DNA from: CCY15215 sp039194995
GTDB lineage: Bacteria > Cyanobacteriota > Cyanobacteriia > Cyanobacteriales > Spirulinaceae
DNA: 64,000 nucleotides
Reading direction: 5' to 3'
Assembly (NCBI GenBank): GCA_039194995.1
Contig: JBCCVR010000006.1
Location: 17,894 to 81,893, forward strand
Part shown: in pieces, positions 43,171-52,450 of the stretch
How positions within the stretch are numbered: position 1 is the first letter of the stretch
Layout: each line of letters begins with the position of its first letter
Notes under the pieces: generated by a model
What the model saw: the letters and a program-made list of their open reading frames with translations, nothing else
Databases searched by the model: none
What the model was told of the DNA's origin: nothing
Position numbers and translations under genes: made by a program

Positions 43171-43361
43171 GGAGATTCTTCCAACCAATCAAAAATTCGC
43201 TCTAATTGTTCGAGACTCACCAAACCGTATTGCCAGAGAATCATAGGAAGAGATCCCGAATCGGGTTCGCAATAGCGTTGGGCGATCGCGATCGATTCTT
43301 GGGACAGTGCTAATTCTTCTCGTAAAAAATGAATAAACCGAGTATAGGTGATAGGCTGCAT
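43119..43361 (-). CDS. DUF2949 protein with repeat-derived C-terminus
   Basis: 80 residues. Residues 1-63 match the small cyanobacterial DUF2949 family: FIHFLREELALSQESIAIA and LPMILWQYGLVSLEQL, then IFDWLEE. The last 15 residues (SATSHQSPAMRPRRI) are encoded entirely by the dispersed GGTGACTGGTGACT repeat, showing the stop codon was replaced by a repeat insertion. Function of the family is unknown. Confidence 0.75.
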   Translation of the reverse strand: MQPITYTRFIHFLREELALSQESIAIAQRYCEPDSGSLPMILWQYGLVSLEQLERIFDWLEESPDSATSHQSPAMRPRRI

Positions 43362-43845
43362 TGTTTCTCTCCTGATTAAAAAAGATTTTCTCCTCTAAGG
43401 TTTATTAAAATGAGATTGAAGGTAGCCGGAAATTAATCTGTTACGATTAAAACTGTATTATTCGAGAAATAATTCTCAAATAATAGTTCTAGAATCAATA
43501 AAACCGCGCTAGCGATCGCAGAGCGAGTACAGCAATATCTTATTTTTTATGCCAGTTCCGACTTCTTCGAAAAACTAAAGTAAGATTTTATTCGCGAAAC
43601 CAATCTCGATCGATTGATAGATTTTAAGAGGCCGTTTTCATCGCCTTCTCCAGATAGAACCCGCGCCCAACAGAAATGCTCGCACGAAAATATCTTGGCA
43701 GGCTCAATTTTTGGTCGCAATCGGGAAAAGAATAATCTTACGCTTGCTTTTGGTCGAATCGCGTTATATTACCCAACAAGAGAAGAGTATCATAACAGAA
43801 ATTGCCATAATGGCGAGGATAAATTGCCCATACAAAAAACATTTC
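43362..43845. other. 484-bp gap without a gene
   Basis: Between DUF2949 and the DUF192 gene. A+T-rich with one GCGATCGC octamer. The only longer open frame (43614-43868, plus) has no recognisable content and overlaps the neighbouring gene antisense. No repeat or hairpin was recognised. Confidence 0.5.
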
Positions 43846-44343
43846 TTAATCTAGAAATTCGATTGTAATGAGATCGCCCACTTCGAGTCCCAATTCTTTG
43901 GCACGTCCCCCGCGCAGTTCGATCACGCGATCGATGACTTCGGGAGGTCCGTAAGCCGGGCATTCGGGATCGGGTTTATTGCAAGGCGGAACGTTGGCGG
44001 CAATATGGCGCACTTCACCATTTCGTAAAAATATCATATCAAGGGAGATACGGACATTTTTCATCCAAAACCCGACGGGACGGGGGGGATCGAAAGAAAA
44101 CAGCATACCGCGATTGTCGGGCAGGCGATCGCGAAACATCAGACCGAGTGCTTGTTGTTCGGGGGTTTCCGTCACTTCTAGCTGAATGACTTCGCCTCCC
44201 ATGGTTGCCGTTGCACGAATTGGCAGCATTTGACCCAAATTTTCTCCCGCCACGAGACTGCTTTCCTTGGATGTCACCGCAGGATAACAGCCGAGAATCA
44301 ATAGGCTTAATAAAATAACCCAACACCATTTAAACTGATTCAT
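43846..44343 (-). CDS. DUF192 lipoprotein
   Basis: 165 residues. An N-terminal lipoprotein signal with lipobox LILGC (Cys at about 19), then a DUF192 domain (about 45-160): TETPEQQALGLMFRDRLPDN, MLFSFDPPRPVGFWMKNV, SLDMIFL. DUF192 proteins are small, often secreted, of unknown biochemical function. It follows the response regulator gene on the same strand after 13 bp, so cotranscription is likely. Confidence 0.85.
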   Translation of the reverse strand: MNQFKWCWVILLSLLILGCYPAVTSKESSLVAGENLGQMLPIRATATMGGEVIQLEVTETPEQQALGLMFRDRLPDNRGMLFSFDPPRPVGFWMKNVRISLDMIFLRNGEVRHIAANVPPCNKPDPECPAYGPPEVIDRVIELRGGRAKELGLEVGDLITIEFLD

Positions 44344-44356
44344 CCTTCATCTTTGT

Positions 44357-45040
44357 TTAGGGTTCTCTGAGAACGTAGCCCACACCGCGCACGGTTTGGA
44401 TGAGACGCTTTTCCCCTTCATCTTCAATTTTCAGGCGCAGATAGCGGATATAGACTTCAATTACGTTCGATGCTCCCATGAAATCGTACCCCCAAACATT
44501 TTCGAGAATTTGTTCCCGCGTCACCACTTCCCGAGGATGGGACATTAAATATTTGAGAAGTTCGTATTCTTTCATCGTCAGATCGAATTCCCGACCTTTG
44601 CGAATGGCACGGCGGGTCGTTAAATCCAAGACTAAATCCCCAAAGCGCAACTTTTCCGAGCTATTTTTAGGGGTTTCCAGATAAAGACCGATCGATTGTA
44701 GCAAAGTTTCCGCACGATAGGGTTTAAGAATGTAATCATCTGCCCCCGCTTCCAAACAAGCCACGCGATCGCTCACGGTATTTGTTGACATTAACATGAG
44801 GACGGGAGTGCGATTGCCCATTGCTCGCAGTTGGCGGCAAAATTGAAAACCCGCTTCTCCCGTGGAAGCGCGATCGATGAGAACGATTGCCGGCTGAAGT
44901 TCGTTCGCTTGTTGTACCGATCCCTCAATGTCCGTAGCGATCGCGATTTCATAACCCGCTTCTGTCAGATCGCGATAGATCTGCCGCATCAAATCTTCTT
45001 CGGGTTTCACCAAGAGGATGCAAGGGGAATGCTCTAACAT
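44357..45040 (-). CDS. NblR-like OmpR-family response regulator
   Basis: 227 residues: receiver domain (1-115) and winged-helix DNA-binding domain (about 130-225, with LTMKEYELLKYLMSHPREVVTREQ-type sequence and the C-terminal RLIQTVRGVGYVL). The phosphoacceptor position is D56 in IVLID and the conserved lysine is in LKPYR, but the acidic pair near residue 12 is replaced (LVKPEED), weakening magnesium binding. This recalls NblR, the atypical regulator of phycobilisome breakdown, to which the receiver resembles most (RVACLEAGADDY). A SipA gene occurs 18 kb away. The assignment to NblR itself is moderate. Confidence 0.75.
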   Translation of the reverse strand: MLEHSPCILLVKPEEDLMRQIYRDLTEAGYEIAIATDIEGSVQQANELQPAIVLIDRASTGEAGFQFCRQLRAMGNRTPVLMLMSTNTVSDRVACLEAGADDYILKPYRAETLLQSIGLYLETPKNSSEKLRFGDLVLDLTTRRAIRKGREFDLTMKEYELLKYLMSHPREVVTREQILENVWGYDFMGASNVIEVYIRYLRLKIEDEGEKRLIQTVRGVGYVLREP

Positions 45041-45085
45041 TTATTGGTTGTTTGTTGTTGGTTGTTGGTTGTTTGTTATTTGTTC

Positions 45086-45270
45086 CCTACTGGTGACTGT
45101 CTTGATGCGCATTCCCTCTCTTGGTCGATTGGATATGCTGAGGTTTCCTCAGCATCCCTCGACCGCTTGCGTCTGTCTTGGTCAGCATTCCCTTGCGTCT
45201 GTCTTGGTGCGCGTTCCCTTGCGTCTTTCGCCGACGCGGGGTCGCATCGCTGGTGACTGGTGACTGAATC
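45086..45270. repeat. Repeat cluster next to nadK
   Basis: Begins CTGGTGACTGTCTTGATGCG and ends GCATCGCTGGTGACTGGTGACTGA. The middle holds about two and a half tandem copies of a 26-bp unit (CTTGCGTCTGTCTTGGT plus variable bases) at about 45167-45227, and the 39-bp core 45207-45245 identical in inverse to 3204-3242. The right end touches the nadK stop codon at 45269. Confidence 0.75.
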
Positions 45271-46186
45271 AGGGGAGTTCCACAGACGTTGGCTTGGCAA
45301 TATGAGGGAGTCCCCAACCCAGTTTTTCTCGGAGAATGCGGAAAAATTCTGGGGGTTGCAAGCGCATGAACTTGGCGGAGTAAGGGGATTTTTCAATTTG
45401 GATTCGATCTTGCGGCAAAATCGCACAACCTCCATTCCCATCTACCACCATAACCATTGGGGCGGGATTGGCAGGGAAGATCGTCACAATTTCTCGATTG
45501 GAAAAAACGAGGGCGCGAGAGGCGAGAGAATGGGGACAGATGGGAATCAGTTGTAAGGCGGGAAGGCCTGGCGCAACCACAGGACCCCCTGCACTGAGAG
45601 AATAGGCCGTCGATCCCGTCGGGGTAGAAACAATCACGCCATCAGCAGCAATATCAATGGGAGCGTGACGGCCGATTTGAACCTCAAAATGACACATACT
45701 GGTTAGAGGTTCTCGGTGAACCACCATTTCATTGAGACAGAGAGCTTCCCATAACAGCGCTTCATCTCGAAACGTTCTCACCGTCAGCATCGTCCGCTCT
45801 TCAATTTCATACTCTCCCGCGATCGCTTTTTCGACGGCTTGGGAAAGTTGATTGACATAGGTTTCCGTAAGAAATCCCATATGTCCCGTATTCACGCCCA
45901 ATAGAGGAATGCCTAATGGTGCAACTTGGCGAAAGGCTGCTAAAACAGTACCATCGCCCCCGAAAACAATGCCAAAATCGATCGTCTCGTCGAATTCTGG
46001 TGGGATTAAATGTTCAATGGGGGTGCGACGGGGAGGGCTGTCGGGTTTGGAAAAGCCGAGAATACCGCCATAACTGGAGGTAAGGCGAACTTCGCAACCG
46101 AGATCGTGCAGGAGATCCCGGACTTCACCCGCCATGCGACAAGCAGTGGGCTTGATATCGTTATAGAGAATGCCGACTTTTGGCAC
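45269..46186 (-). CDS. nadK: NAD kinase
   Basis: Phosphorylates NAD to NADP. 305 residues from GTG 46186 (MPKVGILYND, the family start); the frame runs to TTG 46210. The catalytic motif GGDGTVLAAFR is near residue 82, NTGHMGFLTE follows, and DGVIVSTPTGSTAYSLSAGGP and the C-terminal DGNG are present. Cyanobacteria usually carry two NAD kinases; this looks like a complete one. It sits immediately beside a repeat cluster. Confidence 0.93.
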   Translation of the reverse strand: MPKVGILYNDIKPTACRMAGEVRDLLHDLGCEVRLTSSYGGILGFSKPDSPPRRTPIEHLIPPEFDETIDFGIVFGGDGTVLAAFRQVAPLGIPLLGVNTGHMGFLTETYVNQLSQAVEKAIAGEYEIEERTMLTVRTFRDEALLWEALCLNEMVVHREPLTSMCHFEVQIGRHAPIDIAADGVIVSTPTGSTAYSLSAGGPVVAPGLPALQLIPICPHSLASRALVFSNREIVTIFPANPAPMVMVVDGNGGCAILPQDRIQIEKSPYSAKFMRLQPPEFFRILREKLGWGLPHIAKPTSVELP

Positions 46187-46240
46187 GATAAAAAATCCGT
46201 TTTTTAACAAAGGGACAACGAAAAACGGTTCCGAAAAATT

Positions 46241-47227
46241 TTAAGATTTATTTTTAAAAGGAGAACGCTGTTTCTTTTTGCGTTCTTTTTCTTTTTCTTT
46301 CTCGTAGCCGATTTCTTTTAATTTTTTCATAATTCGTGAAAAATATTCTTGGAGATATTCTTCGAGGGTGGTGGTTTCTTGGGGATCGAGTCCGAGGGTG
46401 GTGTAAGTTTCTTCCATTGAAGCATCGAGGGGACTATCGCCGGCAAGGACTTCGGCAAAAGTCAGGCGATCGGCAACATTCCAACCCCATTGGAAGAAGC
46501 GCAAAATACGACGAATGAATCGCAAAACGGGCAATTCCAGCCTAGCGGTTTTGGCAGTTTTTTCCGACAGTCCCTCGCAGATACTAATAATTTCATAAGT
46601 TCCCCAGGCACGAGTCCCGACGAGGGGAAAGGTACGGTTTTCAGTTTCGGAAACTTCGAGGGCGCGAATGGTAAATTTAGCAATATCGAGGGTATCTAAA
46701 TAAGCGATCGGCGATCCTTTTCCCGTGACCCAAACAACTTGGTTATCTAAAATAGGAATGGCAAATTGACCGATTAAGCCCTGCATAAAACCACAGGGTT
46801 TAAAAATTGTATAGTTAAGTCCCGATTCTGCTAAGAATAACTCCGTACAGTGCTTGATTGCCATTAAGGGAACGCGCGGGAATTTTTCGGAATCGAGGAT
46901 GGAAAAGAAGATATAGCGTTTGATTTCCGCTTTTTTGGCTGCTTGAATTAAGGCTACTTTTCCGTCCCAATCTACTTGTTTAACGCTCAGAGAATCTGTT
47001 GCTTTCGCCGTTGCGGCATCGATAACAATTTCAATGTCTTTCAGCGCGCTCTCTAAAGTTTCCGGTTCGCAAATATCCCCTTGGATGAGTTCCGCTCCCC
47101 ACTCTTTCAAAAAGGCTGCTTTTCTCGGCTTCCTCACTAAACAGCGAACCTGATGACCTGCATCAAGGGCGCGACGAGCAATTTGTCTTCCGAGGGTGCC
47201 CGTGGCACCGACCACCAGTATTTCCAT
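46241..47227 (-). CDS. ycf39: Ycf39-type photosystem II assembly factor
   Basis: 328 residues of the atypical short-chain dehydrogenase family. The nucleotide motif GATGTLGRQIA is at 7-17, with RCLVRKPRKAAFLKEWGAEL and IKRYIFFSILDSEKF following, matching Ycf39/HCF244. Ycf39 with HliD helps bring chlorophyll to the newly made D1 protein. The C-terminal tail is lysine-rich (EKEKEKERKKKQR). The gene is 54 bp from nadK. Confidence 0.88.
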   Translation of the reverse strand: MEILVVGATGTLGRQIARRALDAGHQVRCLVRKPRKAAFLKEWGAELIQGDICEPETLESALKDIEIVIDAATAKATDSLSVKQVDWDGKVALIQAAKKAEIKRYIFFSILDSEKFPRVPLMAIKHCTELFLAESGLNYTIFKPCGFMQGLIGQFAIPILDNQVVWVTGKGSPIAYLDTLDIAKFTIRALEVSETENRTFPLVGTRAWGTYEIISICEGLSEKTAKTARLELPVLRFIRRILRFFQWGWNVADRLTFAEVLAGDSPLDASMEETYTTLGLDPQETTTLEEYLQEYFSRIMKKLKEIGYEKEKEKERKKKQRSPFKNKS

Positions 47228-47287
47228 TTAAAATTTTAAAGGCTTTTGTAAAGTTTCTATAAGATTTTATCAGAAATTGGTTATTGG

Positions 47288-47327
47288 TTGCCTGCACTGA
47301 GCGAAGTCGAAGTGTTAGTTATTGGTT
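47288..47327. repeat. 40-bp repeat CACTGAGCGAAGTCGAAGTG
   Basis: Identical over 40 bp to 52411-52450. The core is an imperfect palindrome with CACT/AGTG ends. A looser relative lies at about 57341-57385. It is embedded in TTATTGGTTATTGG-type low-complexity sequence. Confidence 0.8.
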
Positions 47328-47380
47328 ATTGGTTATCCTTCCCCTCTTACGAAGGGGGGTTCTGGCGGATTTTTGTTGGT

Positions 47381-49438
47381 TTAAACGACGATATAGGGAG
47401 AAGAGAGGACGCTCAACTTTTCTTGATGAACCAGAACTTGATGAATGGCGGCGGCGGCTTCTGCGCGGGTGGCGTTTTGTTTGGGGAGAAGCCGATCGCG
47501 ATCGGGATAGTTCGTTACCAAACGGGCGCGGGTGGCGGCGGCGATCGCGCTGCGGGCATAAGCAGGGATATCGTCGCGATCGCTGTAGCGATTCAAAATA
47601 CTCTCATCTCCCCCCGATAAATTTAAGCCTCCTGCTAAAGAAACCCAGATGTGCAAGCGTTGTAACTGTTGGTCGGGGTGAAACGTGCGATCGGGAAAAC
47701 CGGAGATAAATCCGCCCTGATAGGCGCGGTTAATCGCATCTAATCCCCAAAAATTTGCTCCCACATCGAGAAACTGCCCCGCCGGACGAATGGCAGGCGG
47801 ATTGAGAGATTTTACCAACAGGGCGGCATATTGAGCGCGGTTGATGGGGGCATCGGGTTTAAAACTGCCATCTCCAAAACCGCTAATTAAATCGGAACTG
47901 GCAAGGCGGCGAATGAAATCTTGCGCCCAATGATTTTGCGTATCGGTAAAAGAGGGCAAATATGGATCCGGGTTGACGAGGTAAGGGGAAGTTACCGGAG
48001 TCGCCCGTCCCGTCGCGACCAAGGCTTGATAGAGAAAGGCTGCCAATTCCCCCCGCGAAACTGCTCGCATGGGATTTAAGCGCGCCACATCGGGAAAATT
48101 GACGACCAAGCGCTTTTCCGTGGCGATCGCCACTGCCGTCAGGGCATAACTGGGAATCTGGGCGCGATCGCGGTACAGTCCCAACACGTCTAAATTGCCC
48201 CCCGTCAATCCCAAACCACTCACTAAAGAAACCAGTGCCTGCACCCGGGTGAGATAGGAGTTCGGGCGAAAAGTCCCATCCCCAAACCCAGAAATAAAGC
48301 CCATTTCCGTTGCCTTGCGGATGGCTGCCGCCCCCCAGTAATTAGCCGGAACATCGCGAAAACTGCGCCGCGTTCCCAACTGTCGGGGCAAATTAAAAGC
48401 CTTGGCAAGTGCAGCAGCATAGGCGACCCGGGCGAGTTTGCCTTCCGGTTGAAAACTGCCATCGGGAAACCCCCGCAAAATTTCCCGTTGCACCAACCCA
48501 TCGATAAAATTCGTTGCCCAATGCCCTTCCACATCTCGAAATTGAGTCGGGCCCGAAATTTTTCCTTCTGTTTCCAACTCGGCAAAGACAACGTTACCCA
48601 CAACCCGCCGTTCGTTAAGTTCGTTTCCTGCCGAAATCAGTTCGTATTTGCTCTCATTTTGCAGATCGACTCGGGCGTTATTGCGAATGCGGTTGCGTGC
48701 CGGATCTTGAGAACTTCCTAAGTCTGGTTGAGATTCATCCTTAATGACGACTCCCGCGATCGTATTTTTTTCAATGGCATTACGGCGTAAAACGGGTTTG
48801 GCATTGTGAGATAAGTAAACCCCTGCTCGATTGTTTCCGAAGCGGTTATCGGCGATTAAAGGGGCACTATCATCGCTGACAGTGATGCCATAACCCGTTT
48901 GATCGCAGTCATTGCGCCGGACTTCTCCCTTGGCATTGCGGCGTAGAAAAATTCCCGTGGAGGTATTGCGAATGATGCGATTATCTTGCAGGATGGGCTT
49001 GCCGTTGCCCGTAACCACGACCCCCGCTAGGGCGCAATTGGTAAGGGTACAACTGGCAAGAAGAGGAGAAGTCGATTCGATCCATACGCCGATCCCCTTC
49101 GTGCCGGAATTGCTGACGGTGACTCCCCGCAACTGCGATCGCTCTTCTAATAAAACGGCGATATTTTGCCGGCGAAAGGTGCGGCTATTATATTCTCCCC
49201 CTCCCAACAAAATAATATTTTCTCCTTTATCTGCTTCCTGTCCGATCGCGGTAACGCCTTCGGGAATAACGAGGGGGAATTTTTCTCCCGTGGTGGTGCT
49301 GTAAGTGGCGGGAGAGAGATAAATTGTCGTGTTGGGCAAAGCGCGATCGAGGGCGTGGGTGAGGGTTTTAAAAGGCGAGTTGCGGCTTCCATTACCGCGA
49401 TCGCTGCCCGTTACCGGATTAACATAAAGCGTCGTCAT
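47381..49438 (-). CDS. Beta-helix protein with six SLH domains
   Basis: 685 residues. Residues 1-290 form a DUF1565/right-handed parallel beta-helix (YVNPVTGSDRGNGSRNSPFK, then repeated N-x-I/V coils such as GVYLSHNAKPVLRRNA). Residues about 300-670 carry six S-layer-homology domains in two groups of three (FRDVEGHWA, FRDVPANYWG, FTDTQNHWA, FLDVGANFWG are domain starts). SLH domains tie proteins to peptidoglycan-linked polymers. Unusually, no signal peptide is visible: the N-terminus is MTTLYVNP and no upstream in-frame start adds one. Either export is by another route or the annotated start misses a segment. Confidence 0.85.
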   Translation of the reverse strand: MTTLYVNPVTGSDRGNGSRNSPFKTLTHALDRALPNTTIYLSPATYSTTTGEKFPLVIPEGVTAIGQEADKGENIILLGGGEYNSRTFRRQNIAVLLEERSQLRGVTVSNSGTKGIGVWIESTSPLLASCTLTNCALAGVVVTGNGKPILQDNRIIRNTSTGIFLRRNAKGEVRRNDCDQTGYGITVSDDSAPLIADNRFGNNRAGVYLSHNAKPVLRRNAIEKNTIAGVVIKDESQPDLGSSQDPARNRIRNNARVDLQNESKYELISAGNELNERRVVGNVVFAELETEGKISGPTQFRDVEGHWATNFIDGLVQREILRGFPDGSFQPEGKLARVAYAAALAKAFNLPRQLGTRRSFRDVPANYWGAAAIRKATEMGFISGFGDGTFRPNSYLTRVQALVSLVSGLGLTGGNLDVLGLYRDRAQIPSYALTAVAIATEKRLVVNFPDVARLNPMRAVSRGELAAFLYQALVATGRATPVTSPYLVNPDPYLPSFTDTQNHWAQDFIRRLASSDLISGFGDGSFKPDAPINRAQYAALLVKSLNPPAIRPAGQFLDVGANFWGLDAINRAYQGGFISGFPDRTFHPDQQLQRLHIWVSLAGGLNLSGGDESILNRYSDRDDIPAYARSAIAAATRARLVTNYPDRDRLLPKQNATRAEAAAAIHQVLVHQEKLSVLSSPYIVV

Positions 49439-49812
49439 AGTGATTTAGATGTCATTCCCGCTCAATTTTACCCCTATTGGCGATCCCTCGATATTGACTC
49501 TGCCAATCTCGATTATTCCCGACTCTTTCTATCCTTTGGATGAGATCGGTATTTTTACAGGGGCGATCGCGATCGCCCGTCCAGATTTCCGTATAACAAC
49601 GATGGTAAGGAACGAATGGAATTAGCACAATGAACTCGATAGCCCCGATGCTTTGTCCCGAAACGCTCATTATCCTTAGGGTAAGAGAGGGCAATGCCGT
49701 CGAGGTTTGAAGCAATCAGTGCTTGCACTGACTCCCTGTACTTGAATAATGGTCGCTCTCTAGCTCGATCCCGAAGCCATTGTTCATTGATAATTGTTCA
49801 TTGTTCATTGAA
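49439..49812. other. Gap upstream of sigF-like gene
   Basis: 374 bp. The right end carries ATTGATAATTGTTCATTGTTCATTGA-type low-complexity sequence (about 49783-49811). The middle shows no gene, hairpin or known box. It must contain promoters of the SLH gene and the sigma-factor gene. Confidence 0.4.
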
Positions 49813-50574
49813 ATGACACATTCTGCCTTGCGAACCCGCGATATAGAACTTTTGGTCGCCTACTCCCGCGATCGCTCCCTCGATCTGCGCAATGAATTAA
49901 TCGAGTTAAATAGCGGTCTCGTCCGCAAAGTCGCCCATCAACTCTGCCGTCAGTGTCACGAACCCTACGAAGATTTAGAACAAACGGGATATTTGGGATT
50001 GATCCGGGCGATCGAGCGCTTCGATCCCAAGCAGGGGCGGGCATTCAGCTCTTTTGCTCTGCCCTACATTCGCGGGGAAATCTTACACTATTTGCGGGAT
50101 AAGGGTACGACAATTAAAATTCCCCGTCGCTGGCAGGAACTCCATGGGCGATCGCAGAAAGTGTGCAAGCAACTTAGAACTGAATTAGGGCGCACTCCCC
50201 AAGATAGCGAGGTAGCTTGCGCTCTTGGCGTTTCTTTCCGAGAATGGCGGGAGTGCAAAATGGCCGTGAAAAATCGCTCCCTCCTGAGTTTGGATGCAAC
50301 GGTAACGCGACAGACCGATACAACCATTACCCTTGCCGATACGCTCCCCGATGCTCGGGTTGCCACCCGCCGAGACCAACAAGAAGAATGCTGGCAATTG
50401 CACCATGCGATCGCACAGTTGGAAGAAAAAACCCAAAACGCTCTCGAACTGGTCTTTCTGGACAACTTAACCCGCAAGGAAGCCGCCAAACACATTGGCA
50501 TTAGTCCCATGACAGTGACGCGCTATGTCGATCGCGGCATTAAACAACTCGAAACATTATTACAAGTGGCTTGA
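49813..50574 (+). CDS. sigF: SigF-type (group 3) RNA polymerase sigma factor
   Basis: 253 residues. Regions 2.1-2.4 are visible in LRNELIELNSGLVRKVA, YEDLEQTGYLGLIRAIERFD and FSSFALPYIRGEILHYLRDK; region 3 and region 4 follow, the latter with the helix-turn-helix NLTRKEAAKHIGISPMTVTRY. The layout and similarity fit cyanobacterial SigF, which controls type IV pili and motility in Synechocystis. ATG at 49813 was chosen over the extension to 49780. No anti-sigma gene is next to it. Confidence 0.8.
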   Translation: MTHSALRTRDIELLVAYSRDRSLDLRNELIELNSGLVRKVAHQLCRQCHEPYEDLEQTGYLGLIRAIERFDPKQGRAFSSFALPYIRGEILHYLRDKGTTIKIPRRWQELHGRSQKVCKQLRTELGRTPQDSEVACALGVSFREWRECKMAVKNRSLLSLDATVTRQTDTTITLADTLPDARVATRRDQQEECWQLHHAIAQLEEKTQNALELVFLDNLTRKEAAKHIGISPMTVTRYVDRGIKQLETLLQVA

Positions 50575-50656
50575 ATCTTGCGATCGCTTTTCGTATTGCT
50601 GTTTTTAGTGATGAGCGATCGCCAACAACAAATTGCCAAGCACGAACTGTAGCTCA

Positions 50657-51628
50657 TTACTCTTCCAAGTTGTCTGCAAAGCGAGCAATTAAGGCTTCGC
50701 GAGATAATTGTAATAGTAGGGGCGTAAACTCTTCGGAAGAAAGTTGCATAACGGATTCGATAATCCCTGCCAGTTCTTCATCGATCGCCCCAAAGCGAAC
50801 CCGAAGAATATTTTCAACGAGTCGCCGGGTTGCCATCTTTTCCCCTTCTCCTCGTCCTTCCTCGCGACCCTCTTCGCGACCTTCTTCGCGCCCCTCTTCT
50901 TTTGCCTGTTGGCGGACTTCTGCCATTGCTTCTTCGTACATTTGCGTTAGGGTCATAATTAACTCCTCATCGTCGCGATCTAGGTCTTGTTCTTTGTTTT
51001 TGCGTTTTACAAGCAGTGCGATTAGCTCTTTTACCAATCTTATAACACTTTGTTTGAGGCGATTATCCCTCGGTAGGCTTTCGAGTTCGCGAATGGCTTG
51101 CTTTTGAACGTTGCCGCGTCCCAATAATCTCAGCCACAAGGTTTCTGCGGTTTTAGGCAATTGATGAATGACGACGATCGCAGCGTGCCAACTCGCACTC
51201 AGATAATAAATGCCTTGTTCGTTTTCTTTGGAAGATTCGACAGCAGCAAAACCTCGCAAAAAATTGGCAGAAGCAGTGGGTGTAAGAATCCATAATTGAG
51301 GAATTTCGCCTTCGTTAATGGGAATTTTGGTACGATTTTCCTCTCGCTCTAATTCTGCGAACAGAACGAACAGTTTCATCATGCAGGTTCGCACGTCACT
51401 CTGAGTCACGGGATTTCGGAATGGTTCGAGGAGCGCAGGGGCGATCGCAAATCGTCCGAGCAAACCCAGATCGTCTCGGCGATCGCTTTGAGCAGCAGCC
51501 GGGGTAAACAAAACATCGATTTGGCGACCTTTTGGGTAAATATCTTTACTGGTCTCTACCTGACCGAGAGGAGAAAGAAGTTCGCTGAGGTATTGTTTGG
51601 CAAATTGGTCGTGAAGAAAACGAGTCAC
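50657..51628 (-). CDS. Rpn/DUF4351-like putative nuclease
   Basis: 323 residues of a large cyanobacterial family related to the PD-(D/E)XK recombination-promoting nucleases. N-terminus FLHDQFAKQYLSELLSPLGQVE is followed by KGRQIDVLFTP, where the aspartate may belong to the nuclease core. The middle has helical segments and the glutamate/arginine repeats EEGREEGREEGRGEGE at about 245-265, variable in number between copies. GTG start at 51628. Function in DNA handling is inferred; relatives multiply like selfish genes. Confidence 0.7.
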   Translation of the reverse strand: MTRFLHDQFAKQYLSELLSPLGQVETSKDIYPKGRQIDVLFTPAAAQSDRRDDLGLLGRFAIAPALLEPFRNPVTQSDVRTCMMKLFVLFAELEREENRTKIPINEGEIPQLWILTPTASANFLRGFAAVESSKENEQGIYYLSASWHAAIVVIHQLPKTAETLWLRLLGRGNVQKQAIRELESLPRDNRLKQSVIRLVKELIALLVKRKNKEQDLDRDDEELIMTLTQMYEEAMAEVRQQAKEEGREEGREEGREEGRGEGEKMATRRLVENILRVRFGAIDEELAGIIESVMQLSSEEFTPLLLQLSREALIARFADNLEE

Positions 51629-51846
51629 GAGAATGAATCATTATTCAATAGTTGTAGCATAGCAAAGGTTGGACGATCGCAGACTTTTTATTTGACAATA
51701 TTCTTGTTTAGTAATATAGTTTTATAAAGAGATGATTTGAATAGATGACATGGAGAAAACTGCTATTTCGTCAACTCTTTGACTCGGAAACCTATTGAAA
51801 TCACCTGTATTTCGATCGTTTTGTACTGTTCGAGGAAATTAAAATC

Positions 51847-52383
51847 ATGACTGCAACAACACACACAAGCACTGCGATCGCTTCTTCTGTCTTGAAGGAA
51901 TGGTTAGATGCAGATAAAATCACGCTCATTGACGTGCGAGAGCCTTCTGAGTTTGCGGGAGAGCATATTTCTGGTGCAAAACGAGTCTCTTTATCTAACT
52001 TTGATGTAACTCAAATTCCTCAAGACACGAATAAAACCCTCGTTTTATACTGTCAGAGTCAAAACCGTTCTCAACAAGCAGCCAAGCAACTTTTAGCAGC
52101 AGGATGGCACGATATTTACGAACTTCAGGGAGGGCTGAATGCTTGGAAAGCGGAGAACTATCCTGTAAAAATCAATAAAAATGCTCCCATCAGTATCATG
52201 CGTCAGGTGCAGATTGTTGCCGGATCGTTAGTCTTTACGGGAACGATTTTAGGTGCATTTATTTCACCTTGGTTTTTGATTCTGAGTGGTTGTGTTGGAG
52301 CGGGTTTGGTTTTTGCAGGGGTGACGAATACCTGTGGGATGGCAATGTTGCTGGCTAAACTTCCTTATAATCAACAGATTTAA
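51847..52383 (+). CDS. Rhodanese-domain protein with DUF2892 membrane tail
   Basis: 178 residues. Residues 10-110 are a rhodanese domain: ITLIDVREPSEFAGEHISGA and the active-site loop VLYCQSQNRSQQA with the catalytic Cys near 72. Residues 118-175 form a two-helix DUF2892 membrane domain (FTGTILGAFISPWFLIL, GCVGAGLVFAGVT). It may move sulfur from thiosulfate or persulfides near the membrane. The gene stands alone. Confidence 0.85.
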   Translation: MTATTHTSTAIASSVLKEWLDADKITLIDVREPSEFAGEHISGAKRVSLSNFDVTQIPQDTNKTLVLYCQSQNRSQQAAKQLLAAGWHDIYELQGGLNAWKAENYPVKINKNAPISIMRQVQIVAGSLVFTGTILGAFISPWFLILSGCVGAGLVFAGVTNTCGMAMLLAKLPYNQQI

Positions 52384-52410
52384 ATTGCTGTTTTAGTTGT
52401 TGGTTATTAG

Positions 52411-52450
52411 TTGCCTGCACTGAGCGAAGTCGAAGTGTTAGTTATTGGTT
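52411..52450. repeat. Second copy of the 40-bp repeat
   Basis: Identical to 47288-47327. Its right end overlaps the last codons of the ABC ATPase at 52442. Confidence 0.8.

Noticed and set aside
43614..43868. 84-codon frame in the DUF2949-DUF192 gap
   Set aside because: No start signal or recognisable content, and it runs into the DUF192 gene antisense.
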